40,650 nucleotides of DNA. Origin: an uncultured Oscillospiraceae bacterium (GTDB lineage Bacteria; Bacillota; Clostridia; Oscillospirales; Oscillospiraceae). The notes below the pieces were generated by a model. That model was not told where the DNA came from. It saw nothing but the letters and a program-made list of their open reading frames with translations, and did not search any database. The stretch is from NCBI GenBank assembly GCA_947626495.1, contig CANQSJ010000021.1, positions 1-40,650 on the forward strand, in the 5' to 3' direction. Numbering within the stretch: position 1 is the stretch's first letter; every line of letters starts with the position of its first letter. Of the stretch, positions 16,042 through 24,111 are shown piece by piece. The translations under genes and the position numbers were made by a program.

Positions 16042-17634
16042 TTAATTCTGTTTGAACTCCCGCAGGATGAGGCCGGGGTTTTTCTCCTCCGCCCAGCGGA
16101 TGGACCACTGGCCGCCGAACAGGAGCAGATCGTTGCCCCGGAAGTCCTGGACCCAGCGGCTGTCGGTGCCCAGGTTCAGCCGGCTCAGGTCCATGTCGGC
16201 GTTCTCCACCCACCGGACGAACTGGTAGGGCAGGCCCCGCCGGCGCACGTCCACGCCGTACTCGGTCTTCAGCCGGTACTCCAGCACCTCCAGCTGCAGC
16301 ACGCCCACCACCCCCACGATGACCTCCTCCAGGCCGGCGCCGGGGGCGTGGAAGATCTGGATGGCGCCCTCCTGGGCGATCTCCATCATGCCCTTCTCAA
16401 ACTGCTTGCGCTTCATGGTGTCCACCCGCTCCACGGCGGCGAAGATCTCCGGGGCAAAAGTGGGGATGCCCTCGAAGGTGACCTTTTTGGCTTTGTCGCA
16501 CACCGTGTCGCCGATGGCGAAGATGCCCGGGTCGAAGATGCCGATGATGTCCCCGGCGTAGGCCTCGTCGATGATTTGACGGCTGTCGGCCATCATCTGC
16601 TGGGGCTGGGCCAGGCGCAGGGTCTTGTTCCCCTGCACGTGCAGATACTCCCTGTCCCGCTCGAACCGGCCGGAGGCCACCCGCATGAAGGCGATGCGGT
16701 CCCGGTGGGCCTTGTTCATGTTGGCCTGAATTTTGAACACGAAGGCGGAGAAGTGGTCGTCGAAGGGGTCCACGGTCCCCTCCGCGGCCTGCCGGGGCAG
16801 GGGCGGGGGCGTAAGCTCCACAAAGCTCTTGAGGAAGGGCTCCACGCCGAAGTTGGTAAGCGCCGAGCCGAAAAACACCGGGCTGAGCTGTCCCTTGTGG
16901 ACCTGGTCCAGGTCGAACTCATAGCCCGCCCCATCCAGCAGCTCCACGTCCGCCTCCAGGGTCTGGCGCAAGGTCCGGCCCAGCAGCGCGTCCAGCGCCT
17001 CCCCCTCGCTGAGGGCGTGCTCCTCCGCCTGGATGCGGCTGGCGCCCCGGTGGGCGTCGCCGAAGGAGAGGATCTTCCCCGACTGCCGGTCGTACACCCC
17101 CTTGAAATCCCGGCCGCAGCCGATGGGCCAGTTCATGGGATAGGTGCCGATGCCGAACTCGGTCTCCAGCTGCTCCATCAGATCGTAGGGGCTGCGGGCC
17201 TCCCGGTCCAGCTTGTTGATGAAGGTGAAGATGGGGATGTGGCGCATGGCGCAGACCTTGAACAGCTTCCTCGTCTGGGGCTCGATGCCCTTGGCCGCGT
17301 CGATGACCATCACGGCGCTGTCCGCGGCCATGAGGGTGCGGTAGGTGTCCTCGGAGAAGTCCTGGTGGCCGGGGGTGTCCAGGATGTTGATGCAGCAGCC
17401 GTCGTATTCAAACTGCATGACGGAGGAGGTGATGGAGATGCCCCGCTGCTTCTCCAGCTCCATCCAGTCGCTGACCGCGTGGCGGGCGCTGGCCTTGCCC
17501 TTCACGGCGCCGGCCAGCTGGATGGCGCCTCCGTACAGCAGCAGCTTTTCCGTCAGCGTGGTCTTGCCCGCGTCCGGGTGGGAGATGATGGCGAAGGTCC
17601 GCCGGCGGGATATCTCGGTTTTCAGATCGGCCAT
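16042..17634 (-). CDS. prfC: Peptide chain release factor 3 (RF3)
   Basis: RF3 is the GTPase that recycles RF1 and RF2 from the ribosome after termination. The 530 residues match the family length (Escherichia coli 529). The P-loop is SHPDAGKT (18-25), followed by the switch region 'GISITSSVMQF', DTPGHQDFSEDTYRTL, NKLD and the RF3 C-terminal domain. The ATG at 17634 is preferred to an in-frame TTG at 17649 since the family starts at this point and GAGG lies nine bases before it. It has its own likely promoter and shares a terminator. Together with prfB at the right end, two partners of the same reaction lie in this window, though not in one operon. Confidence 0.97.
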   Translation of the reverse strand: MADLKTEISRRRTFAIISHPDAGKTTLTEKLLLYGGAIQLAGAVKGKASARHAVSDWMELEKQRGISITSSVMQFEYDGCCINILDTPGHQDFSEDTYRTLMAADSAVMVIDAAKGIEPQTRKLFKVCAMRHIPIFTFINKLDREARSPYDLMEQLETEFGIGTYPMNWPIGCGRDFKGVYDRQSGKILSFGDAHRGASRIQAEEHALSEGEALDALLGRTLRQTLEADVELLDGAGYEFDLDQVHKGQLSPVFFGSALTNFGVEPFLKSFVELTPPPLPRQAAEGTVDPFDDHFSAFVFKIQANMNKAHRDRIAFMRVASGRFERDREYLHVQGNKTLRLAQPQQMMADSRQIIDEAYAGDIIGIFDPGIFAIGDTVCDKAKKVTFEGIPTFAPEIFAAVERVDTMKRKQFEKGMMEIAQEGAIQIFHAPGAGLEEVIVGVVGVLQLEVLEYRLKTEYGVDVRRRGLPYQFVRWVENADMDLSRLNLGTDSRWVQDFRGNDLLLFGGQWSIRWAEEKNPGLILREFKQN

Positions 17635-17673
17635 AGATAGTAACCTCAATAGGAATAATTCACACGGTCTCTA

Positions 17674-17702
17674 ATATTACCATAAGTTCGCGGCAATAAC
17701 AA
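17674..17702 (-). promoter_or_regulatory. Possible promoter of prfC
   Basis: TTGTTA (complement of 17697-17702), 17-bp spacer, TAATAT (complement of 17674-17679). This is a moderate match. Confidence 0.45.
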
Positions 17703-17703
17703 G

Positions 17704-17728
17704 CGGCGGGCATTTTTTGTGCCCGCCG
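17704..17728 (-). terminator. Hairpin after the AEC transporter gene
   Basis: The stem CGGCGGGCA (17704-17712) pairs with TGCCCGCCG (17720-17728). On the minus strand it is followed by CTTGTTATTG, only a weak U-tract, so termination may be partial and read into prfC. Confidence 0.6.
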
Positions 17729-17743
17729 GGGAAAAACGGCGGT

Positions 17744-18682
17744 TCAGATGAACCCCAGCGCCCGCATCAGCCACACCCAGCCGGTGAGGGAGAAGCCGCT
17801 GAGGAGGGTGGTGAGCATCACGGCGCCGGAGGAGATGACCCCCTCGTGGCCCATGGCCACGGCCATGACGTAGCTGCTCACGGCGGTGGAGGAACCCAGC
17901 ATGATGCAGATGGCGGCCATCTCCTGGCCCCGGAAGCCCATCAGCACTGCCACCGGCAGCAGCACCGCGCAAAAGCCCACCAGCTTCAGCCCCGCGGCCG
18001 CCGTCACCGGGCCGGACCGGCCCAGCACCTTCTTCATCTCAAAGGTGGCGCCGATGGCCATCAGCCCCAGGGGCGAGGCCATGCAGGCCAGGTTGTCCAC
18101 GGTCTTCGCCATGATCGGGGGCATGGTCAGGCCCAGACCCGACCAGAGCAGCCCCAGGGCGATGGCGATAAGGATGGGGTTGGTGAGGATGTCCCGCAGG
18201 GTGTCGCCCACGGAGGGCTTTTCGCCCCCGCCCTCCCGGCACAGGCTCAGCACCACCACCGCCATCACGTTGTACAGCGGCACGCATCCCAGCAACATCA
18301 GCGGCGCCACCTCGGCGCTGCCGTACATATTCTGCAGCAGGGACACCGCCAGCAGGGCGGTGTTGCCCCGGAAGGCCGCCTGGATGAACTCGCCCCGGAC
18401 GGACCTGTCTCGCCACAGCAGGGACAGCAGCCAGCTGGCCGCGATGGCGAAGGAGGCGGCGCCGAAGCAGAACAGCACGAACCTCCCGTCCCACAGCTGG
18501 GACAGATCCGCCTCCGCCAGCTGCTGGAACACCAGCGTGGGCAGCAGGATGCGGAACACAAAGCGGTTGATCTTTTTGGCCAGGTCCTGGTCAAACCAGC
18601 CCAGCTTCCGGAACAGAACGCCCAGCACCATCATCAGAAACACGGGCACCGTGGCGTTGAGACTGAAGACGAGGCTCTCCAT
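17744..18682 (-). CDS. AEC family (auxin efflux carrier type) permease
   Basis: This is a 312-residue integral membrane protein of about ten helices, two bundles of five. The N-terminal bundle has 'FLMMVLGVLFRKLGW' and 'ILLPTLVFQQLAEADL', the usual AEC opening. The C-terminal bundle has 'NPILIAIALGLLWSGLG', 'DNLACMASPLGLMAIGATF' and 'GSSTAVSSYVMAVAMG', typical of malate/organic-anion members in Firmicutes. Substrate cannot be told. The ATG at 18682 has AAGGGAG just upstream; the frame continues further but without a start signal. It carries its own promoter and is probably monocistronic, or reads into prfC if the hairpin between them leaks. Confidence 0.94.
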   Translation of the reverse strand: MESLVFSLNATVPVFLMMVLGVLFRKLGWFDQDLAKKINRFVFRILLPTLVFQQLAEADLSQLWDGRFVLFCFGAASFAIAASWLLSLLWRDRSVRGEFIQAAFRGNTALLAVSLLQNMYGSAEVAPLMLLGCVPLYNVMAVVVLSLCREGGGEKPSVGDTLRDILTNPILIAIALGLLWSGLGLTMPPIMAKTVDNLACMASPLGLMAIGATFEMKKVLGRSGPVTAAAGLKLVGFCAVLLPVAVLMGFRGQEMAAICIMLGSSTAVSSYVMAVAMGHEGVISSGAVMLTTLLSGFSLTGWVWLMRALGFI

Positions 18683-18736
18683 GGGATCACGCTCCCTTGC
18701 GTCGAGAAATGGAAATATAATCGCTGCGTTTTGCCC

Positions 18737-18766
18737 ATTGTAGCACATTTGCGCCGGGAATGACAG
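18737..18766 (-). promoter_or_regulatory. Extended -10 promoter of the AEC permease gene
   Basis: -10 TACAAT (complement of 18737-18742) is preceded by TGC, with a possible -35 CTGTCA 18 bp upstream (complement of 18761-18766). Confidence 0.6.
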
Positions 18767-18839
18767 ACCGAACGGCCCGTTTCTTCCCCGCGCCGCCGCC
18801 CCGGGTCTTTTTTTCGCCGCCCGACAGGGTTCGCTCCCT

Positions 18840-18869
18840 TTCGACGGGCCGGATGCGCCATTCTATAAG
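18840..18869 (+). promoter_or_regulatory. Possible promoter of the LtaS-like gene
   Basis: TTCGAC (18840-18845), 18-bp spacer, TATAAG (18864-18869), about 35 bp before the start codon. Confidence 0.5.
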
Positions 18870-18903
18870 GGCGCGATACGATCCGGAAAGGGGCTGGGCA
18901 GAT

Positions 18904-20082
18904 ATGCGGCGGGCGGTGCTGGCGGCGGCGCTGACGGCGCTGTGCGCGCTGGTGGGGGCCAGGGCCTCCCTGGCGCCGCAGGCGCGGGCGGGAGATATGC
19001 AGCGGGTCTGGGACACGGAGCGGTACAACGTGCTGGAGCTGGCGGTCCCCGCCGCGTCCCAGACGGCGGGCAGCTCCCTCATCGGGGATCTGGACCGGTA
19101 CTATCTGGGCCGGGCGCCCACGGCGAAAAACGTCTATACCGGCCGGCTGGCGGGGAGGAATCTGATCCTGATCCTGGCGGAGGACTGGACGGTGCCATCC
19201 CTGGACGAGACCGCCGCCCCGGCGACCTGGCGGCTGTGGGCGGAGGGGGCCCGGTTCGCGGAGTATTTCGCCCCGGACTGGTACCAGGACATGGACGGCC
19301 GGGAGTTCGCCCTGCTGACCGGGACGGTGCCCACGGCGGTGGAGGGGGAGACGGCCATGGCCTGGACCTGCCACGCGGACGTGGAGATGTCCCTGTCCCT
19401 GGCCCGGTGTCTGGCCCGGGAGGGCTATACCTGCCAGGTCCGGGCGGGCCGGAAGGGCATGGAGGGGGCCTACGCCGCCATGGGCTTTGAGAGCGTGAAG
19501 CTCTCCTCCGACCCGGCGGAGGATCTGACGGTGCTGTCCGGCCGGCAGCCCTTTTTCGCCTACTACGTCCTGGACGGCGCCGATCCGGAGCCGGCGCTGC
19601 AGGCGCTGCTGGCGACCCTGGACGCCCGGGATATGGCCGGCGACACGGTGATATGCGTGGCGGCGGGCCACCAGGACCCCCTGCGGGGACACCTGTTTCT
19701 CTGGGCGGACGGCATCGCCGGGGCGGAGGCGGCGGAGCCCTGCTCGGAGCTGGACGTGCCGGCCACGCTCCTCAATCTGCTGGGGGCGGACTATGACTCC
19801 CGGCTGCTGTCCGGCCGGGACGTGTTCGCCCCCCGGGAGGGGAATGCCGGGGAGCCGGAACCGCTGGTGATCCTCTATGGCAGCGCCTATTCCGACTGGG
19901 TCACGGACCGGGGCAGCTACGCCGCCGCCCGGGAGAAATTCTTCCCGGCGGAGGGGGCCTTCTCCGGCGGCCGGGAGGCGAGGCGCTACGCCTCCCAGGT
20001 GTGCCGGACGGTGTATGAGAGCTACATATACGCCCGGCGGGCGGTGGAAAACGATTATTTTCGCCTGGTGATCAACCGGTGA
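18904..20082 (+). CDS. Exported LtaS/sulfatase-fold protein lacking catalytic residues
   Basis: The 392 residues start with a signal-like segment (MRRAVLAAALTALCALVGA) and continue with an alkaline-phosphatase-superfamily core like lipoteichoic acid synthase: 'NLILILAEDW' (metal Glu93), 'FALLTGTVPT', 'FFAYYVLDG', 'DTVICVAAGHQDPL', and 'SELDVPATLLNLLG' with 'GRDVFAP'. The nucleophile motif usually read TSDxEF is here MDGREF (130-135), with Met in place of Thr; the metal pair GDH is here AGH (254-256), with Gly for Asp. It is therefore probably not an active phosphotransferase. It lacks the five-helix membrane domain of LtaS. The start at 18904 is preferred to an upstream in-frame codon because of the signal and a GGAAAGGGG site. 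Possible role: regulator or binding subunit of a polymer synthase; inference only. Confidence 0.75.
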   Translation: MRRAVLAAALTALCALVGARASLAPQARAGDMQRVWDTERYNVLELAVPAASQTAGSSLIGDLDRYYLGRAPTAKNVYTGRLAGRNLILILAEDWTVPSLDETAAPATWRLWAEGARFAEYFAPDWYQDMDGREFALLTGTVPTAVEGETAMAWTCHADVEMSLSLARCLAREGYTCQVRAGRKGMEGAYAAMGFESVKLSSDPAEDLTVLSGRQPFFAYYVLDGADPEPALQALLATLDARDMAGDTVICVAAGHQDPLRGHLFLWADGIAGAEAAEPCSELDVPATLLNLLGADYDSRLLSGRDVFAPREGNAGEPEPLVILYGSAYSDWVTDRGSYAAAREKFFPAEGAFSGGREARRYASQVCRTVYESYIYARRAVENDYFRLVINR

Positions 20083-20092
20083 GAGAACCCAG

Positions 20093-20121
20093 TTGCGTTT
20101 GGAGGAAAAAAGTCGTATAAT
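20093..20121 (+). promoter_or_regulatory. Promoter of the PTQAP-repeat protein gene
   Basis: TTGCGT (20093-20098), 17-bp spacer, perfect TATAAT (20116-20121), about 42 bp before the ATG. Confidence 0.75.
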
Positions 20122-20163
20122 AAACAAAACTGTCCCGGAACGGCGCGATAGGAGGCTGGCATC

Positions 20164-20883
20164 ATGAAACTACAGCGCGTAATCGTCCTTCTGCTCGTCC
20201 TGGCCCTTGTGATCGGCCTGGAGGTGGTCCTTATGACCAAGTGCTCCGGCGGTCCCGAGACGGCGGAGCCCACGCAGACGCCTGCCGCCACCGAGCCGGC
20301 GGAGGCCACGGCCGCGCCCACCCAGCCCCCGGCGGTGACCACGCCTGTGCCCGGCTATACCAGCCCGCCCGCGCCGGCGGCGCCCAACAGCGGTAACAAC
20401 AATACAGGCACCTCCACGCCCACCCAGGCGCCCGCGCCTACCCAGGCGCCCACCCAGGCGCCCGCGCCCACCCAAGCGCCCACCCAGGCGCCCCCCGCGG
20501 GCACGGTGACCGCCTCCAACTCCTTCAGCTCCGACACCGGCACCGGCGTGAACATGACCATCAGCTGGACGGCCACGGACATGGGCAACGGCACCACCCG
20601 CCTGACCATCAACGGCACGGTCAGCTCCTACAGCCTGCAGGTGATGAGCCAGCCCGTCTCCATCAGCTTCAGCGGCTACGCCAAGTCCCTGATGGGCAAC
20701 AGCATCGATGTGAGCAACAACTCCATCTCCACCAACTCCCTGTTCTCCACCACCATGGACGTGGCCACCGGCACCTCCGGGACCATGAACGTGGTCTGGA
20801 GCTACAACGGCACCTACGGCAGCGGCGAGAACCAGGTGAGCCTGCCCACCATCACCGCCTCCGACTACGTCTATACCGACTGA
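20164..20883 (+). CDS. Secreted or anchored protein with PTQAP repeats, function unknown
   Basis: The 239 residues begin with a hydrophobic N-terminal segment (about 5-24) that serves as signal or anchor; the cysteine after it (MTKC) does not make a good lipobox. Residues about 35-118 are a Pro/Thr/Ala-rich linker with tandem PTQAP/APTQAP units. The C-terminal 120 residues are Ser/Thr/Asn-rich with alternating hydrophobics ('NMTISWTATDMGNGTTRLTI', 'TMNVVWSYNGTYG'), so probably a beta sandwich. I do not recognise the domain. The start is fixed by AGGAGG. It follows the LtaS-like gene but has a separate consensus promoter and ends at a shared terminator. Confidence 0.85.
   Translation: MKLQRVIVLLLVLALVIGLEVVLMTKCSGGPETAEPTQTPAATEPAEATAAPTQPPAVTTPVPGYTSPPAPAAPNSGNNNTGTSTPTQAPAPTQAPTQAPAPTQAPTQAPPAGTVTASNSFSSDTGTGVNMTISWTATDMGNGTTRLTINGTVSSYSLQVMSQPVSISFSGYAKSLMGNSIDVSNNSISTNSLFSTTMDVATGTSGTMNVVWSYNGTYGSGENQVSLPTITASDYVYTD
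20419..20492 (+). repeat. Tandem repeat encoding PTQAP units
   Basis: Six copies of a CCCACCCAGGCG-like unit, some followed by CCCGCG, with few base differences between copies. Copy number is likely to vary between strains. Confidence 0.8.
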
Positions 20884-20907
20884 CCGGATCGGCCAGAGAG
20901 AGAAATA

Positions 20908-20942
20908 ACCCGCCCGGACTTCCCTGTCCGGGCGGGTCTTTA
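20908..20942. terminator. Bidirectional terminator between the PTQAP gene and the EamA gene
   Basis: A perfect 12-bp stem (20908-20919 with 20926-20937, loop TTCCCT), followed by CTTTAT on the plus strand and TATTTC on the minus strand. Confidence 0.85.
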
Positions 20943-21878
20943 TTCTTTTTCCGGCTGTCCGGCGCTTTGGGGGCCCAGCTGCACCAGCAGCACCGCCGCG
21001 AACACCAGCGCGCAGCCGAGCAGCTCCCACCGGCTGAGGACGGAGCCGGGCATGAGCACATATCCCGCCAGCACGGAGAATACGCTCTCCAGACTGAGCA
21101 GCAGACTGGCCACCGCCGGGTGGACCCCCTTCTGGGCCACGATCTGCAGGGTGTAGCCCACGCCGCTGCTCATCACGGCCGCATAGAGAATGGGTCCGGC
21201 GCAGGCGGCGATGTCCGCCCAGGCGGGGGCCTCCAGCAGGAACATGCCGGGCAGGCCCAGCACCCCCGCCGTGAAAAACTGCAGACAGCTGACCCGGACC
21301 CCGTCGGCCAGAGGGGAGAAGTGGTCGATCACCAGGATGTGGAAGGAAAAGCCCACCGCGCACAGCAGAAGCAGCAGATCGCTCAGCCCCAGCTCCAGGC
21401 CCTGACCGGCCATCAGCGGGTCCATTAGGCACAGAAAGAAGAAGCCCGCCACGGCCGCCGCCGCGCCGATCCACACCCGGAGGGGGGAGCGCCGGCCCAT
21501 GAACAGCCCCAGCACCGGCACGATGACCACATAGCAGGCGGTGATGAAGCCCGCCTTGCCCACGTTGGTCCCGGCGCTCTGCAGGGAGATGCCGGTCTGC
21601 TGGAGGATGGCGGCCACGAACAGCACCGCGCCGCAGGCCACGCCACCCGTCAGGATGTTCCGGCGGGAGCCCTTCTCAAAACCGCCGCCCCGGCTCCGGA
21701 GCCGGTCCAGCAGCGGCAGGATCAGCAGCAGGAAAAACCCGGCGATGAAGGAGCGGATGGTGTTGTAGGTGAAGGGGCCGACGTAGGCCATGCTGTTTTT
21801 CTGGGCCACGAAGGCCACGCCCCAGATGAAGGCCGTCAGCAGGAGAAGAGCGGAGTTTTTCAGAGAGTGGAGCTTCAA
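20940..21878 (-). CDS. EamA/DMT family transporter
   Basis: This is a 312-residue inner-membrane transporter with ten predicted helices in two EamA repeats. The first opens with 'LLLTAFIWGVAFVAQKNSM' and 'FTYNTIRSFIAGFFLLLILPLL'; the second with 'GLSDLLLLLCAVGFSFHILVIDHF' and ends at 'WELLGCALVFAAVLLVQL'. Family members export or import amino acids, nucleotides and metabolites; the substrate here is unknown. The start codon is TTG at 21878, taken because it places the first helix correctly and GAGG lies nine bases upstream; no ATG does so. Its stop lies inside the downstream half of the shared terminator region. Confidence 0.93.
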   Translation of the reverse strand: MKLHSLKNSALLLLTAFIWGVAFVAQKNSMAYVGPFTYNTIRSFIAGFFLLLILPLLDRLRSRGGGFEKGSRRNILTGGVACGAVLFVAAILQQTGISLQSAGTNVGKAGFITACYVVIVPVLGLFMGRRSPLRVWIGAAAAVAGFFFLCLMDPLMAGQGLELGLSDLLLLLCAVGFSFHILVIDHFSPLADGVRVSCLQFFTAGVLGLPGMFLLEAPAWADIAACAGPILYAAVMSSGVGYTLQIVAQKGVHPAVASLLLSLESVFSVLAGYVLMPGSVLSRWELLGCALVFAAVLLVQLGPQSAGQPEKE

Positions 21879-22027
21879 GAAAAGGGACCTCTTTTCCGGC
21901 GCGGACGCGCCGCTTTCCGGCCAGTATATCCCAAGGCGGCCCGCTTGTCAATGAAGGACCCGGCGGGAACTTTTCCGGCGGATGGACGTCATAATCGGCG
22001 AAGGGTCCCCCCGGCCCGGCGGCCGTC

Positions 22028-22041
22028 TTACATTAATGTAA
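22028..22041. promoter_or_regulatory. Perfect palindrome, probable operator of the efflux operon
   Basis: TTACATTAATGTAA, a 14-bp perfect palindrome 17 bp upstream of the -35 box, in an AT-rich patch (with TCTTAAGAATTC following) that stands out in GC-rich DNA. It suits an activator or OmpR-type response regulator. Confidence 0.6.
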
Positions 22042-22058
22042 TCTTAAGAATTCGTCTA

Positions 22059-22087
22059 TTTACTTTCGGGGGAAATCGTACTATCAT
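22059..22087 (+). promoter_or_regulatory. Promoter of the MacAB-like operon
   Basis: TTTACT (22059-22064), 17-bp spacer, TATCAT (22082-22087). It is a weak match, consistent with a promoter that needs an activator. Confidence 0.6.
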
Positions 22088-22095
22088 AAGTGGGT

Positions 22096-22137
22096 ACCGT
22101 CCGGGTCTTCAGGACGGTCCGCCGCGGCGCGCCGCGG
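22096..22137 (+). promoter_or_regulatory. Structured 5' leader of the efflux operon
   Basis: Two elements lie in the untranslated leader: a 7-bp stem (22096-22102 with 22112-22118) and, four bases on, the perfect 16-bp palindrome CCGCGGCGCGCCGCGG (22122-22137). Neither has a T-run. They could stabilise the mRNA or bind a protein. Confidence 0.5.
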
Positions 22138-22163
22138 AATACCGAACGAATAAGGAGGACGCT

Positions 22164-23405
22164 ATGAGAAAGACGATCACAGCGCTGCTGGCGGCGGCGC
22201 TGCTAATGGGAATGCTGGCGGGCTGCTCCGGCTCTTCCGCCTCCGGCGAGGCGGTGACGGTGGAGCAGGTGAGCGCCATTGTGAACGCGGGCGCGGTGGG
22301 CCTGGCCGACCGGTACGCCGGCGTGGTGGCGGCCGGAGAGACCGCCGAGGTGCAGCGGGATCAGGACAAGACCATCCTGGAGACCTACGTGGAGGAGGGC
22401 GACATGGTGAAGGCCGGGGATCTGCTGTTCGCCTACGACACCGAGGCCATGCAGCTGGATCTGGACAAGGCCTATCTGGAGAAGGAGAAGCTGGAGAACA
22501 CCATCGCCGCCGCCCAGGATTCCATCGCCGAGCTGGAAAAGGAGCGGAGCAAGGCCAAGGACTCCGACAAGCTGCGCTATACCCTGCAGATCGACTCCAA
22601 GAACGTGGAGATCCGGGAGGCGGAGTACAACATCACCCTCCAGGAGCGGGACATCGCCACCAAGGAGGCGGCGCTGGAGAACGCGGAGGTATACGCCCCC
22701 ATCGCCGGCCGGGTGATGAGCGTGGATGAAAACGGCGGCAATTCCTCTTATGGCGACCAGGGCGGCACCAGCAGCGGCGTGGATTACATCACCATCACTG
22801 ACGTGACCCGCCTGCGCATCCAGGGCGTCATCAGCGAGATGAACGCCTCCGCCCTGGCCGAGGGCATGCCCATGACGATCCGCTCCCGGCTGGACAGCGA
22901 GCAGACCTGGACCGGGACCCTGTCTCTGATCGACTGGGAGAACCCGGTGCAGAACGACAACAACAGCGGCGGCATGGTCTACGTCTCCGAGAGCGGGGCG
23001 GACGACGGCATGACCACCGCCAGCAAGTACCCGTTCTACATCGAGCTGGACGACACCGACGGGCTCATGCTGGGCCAGCACGTGTACATCGAGCCGGACA
23101 AGGGCGAGGGGGACGAGGCCCCCGCCGGGCCCATGCTGCCCATGTACTACATCCAGTATGAGGAGGACGGCAGCGCCTTCGTCTGGGCCGCCGGGAAGAA
23201 CGACAAGCTGGAAAAACGCCCTGTGACCCTGGGGGTGCAGGACGACATGATGGGCACCTGCGAGATCGCGGAGGGCCTGGAGCTGACCGATTATATCGCC
23301 TTCCCGGAGGAGGGACTGGCCGAGGGCCAGGCCACCGAGAAGTATGATCCCACCGCGGAGATGGAGGACCCCGAGGCCATGGATGAGCCCCGGGTCGTGG
23401 GATAA
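22164..23405 (+). CDS. MacA-like efflux adaptor, lipoprotein
   Basis: A periplasmic-adaptor (HlyD/MacA) family protein that in Gram-positives links an ABC exporter to the wall side. The 413 residues have a lipoprotein signal with LAGC (Cys21), a barrel-sandwich hybrid half 'VEEGDMVKAGDLLFAYD', a coiled-coil hairpin (about 93-170, 'KEKLENTIAAAQDSIAELEKE'), the returning half 'APIAGRVMSV' and a beta-barrel and membrane-proximal domain. An AAGGAGG site fixes the start at 22164; the frame upstream is open but spurious. It is the first gene of a four-gene operon and lies 10 bases before the ATPase gene. Confidence 0.94.
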   Translation: MRKTITALLAAALLMGMLAGCSGSSASGEAVTVEQVSAIVNAGAVGLADRYAGVVAAGETAEVQRDQDKTILETYVEEGDMVKAGDLLFAYDTEAMQLDLDKAYLEKEKLENTIAAAQDSIAELEKERSKAKDSDKLRYTLQIDSKNVEIREAEYNITLQERDIATKEAALENAEVYAPIAGRVMSVDENGGNSSYGDQGGTSSGVDYITITDVTRLRIQGVISEMNASALAEGMPMTIRSRLDSEQTWTGTLSLIDWENPVQNDNNSGGMVYVSESGADDGMTTASKYPFYIELDDTDGLMLGQHVYIEPDKGEGDEAPAGPMLPMYYIQYEEDGSAFVWAAGKNDKLEKRPVTLGVQDDMMGTCEIAEGLELTDYIAFPEEGLAEGQATEKYDPTAEMEDPEAMDEPRVVG

Positions 23406-23415
23406 GGAGGCGGCC

Positions 23416-24100
<685 letters not shown>

Positions 24101-24111
<11 letters not shown>

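Noticed and set aside
20419-20492. Possible CRISPR or short-spacer array
   Set aside because: The units are contiguous, in frame and encode PTQAP; there are no spacers and no cas genes.
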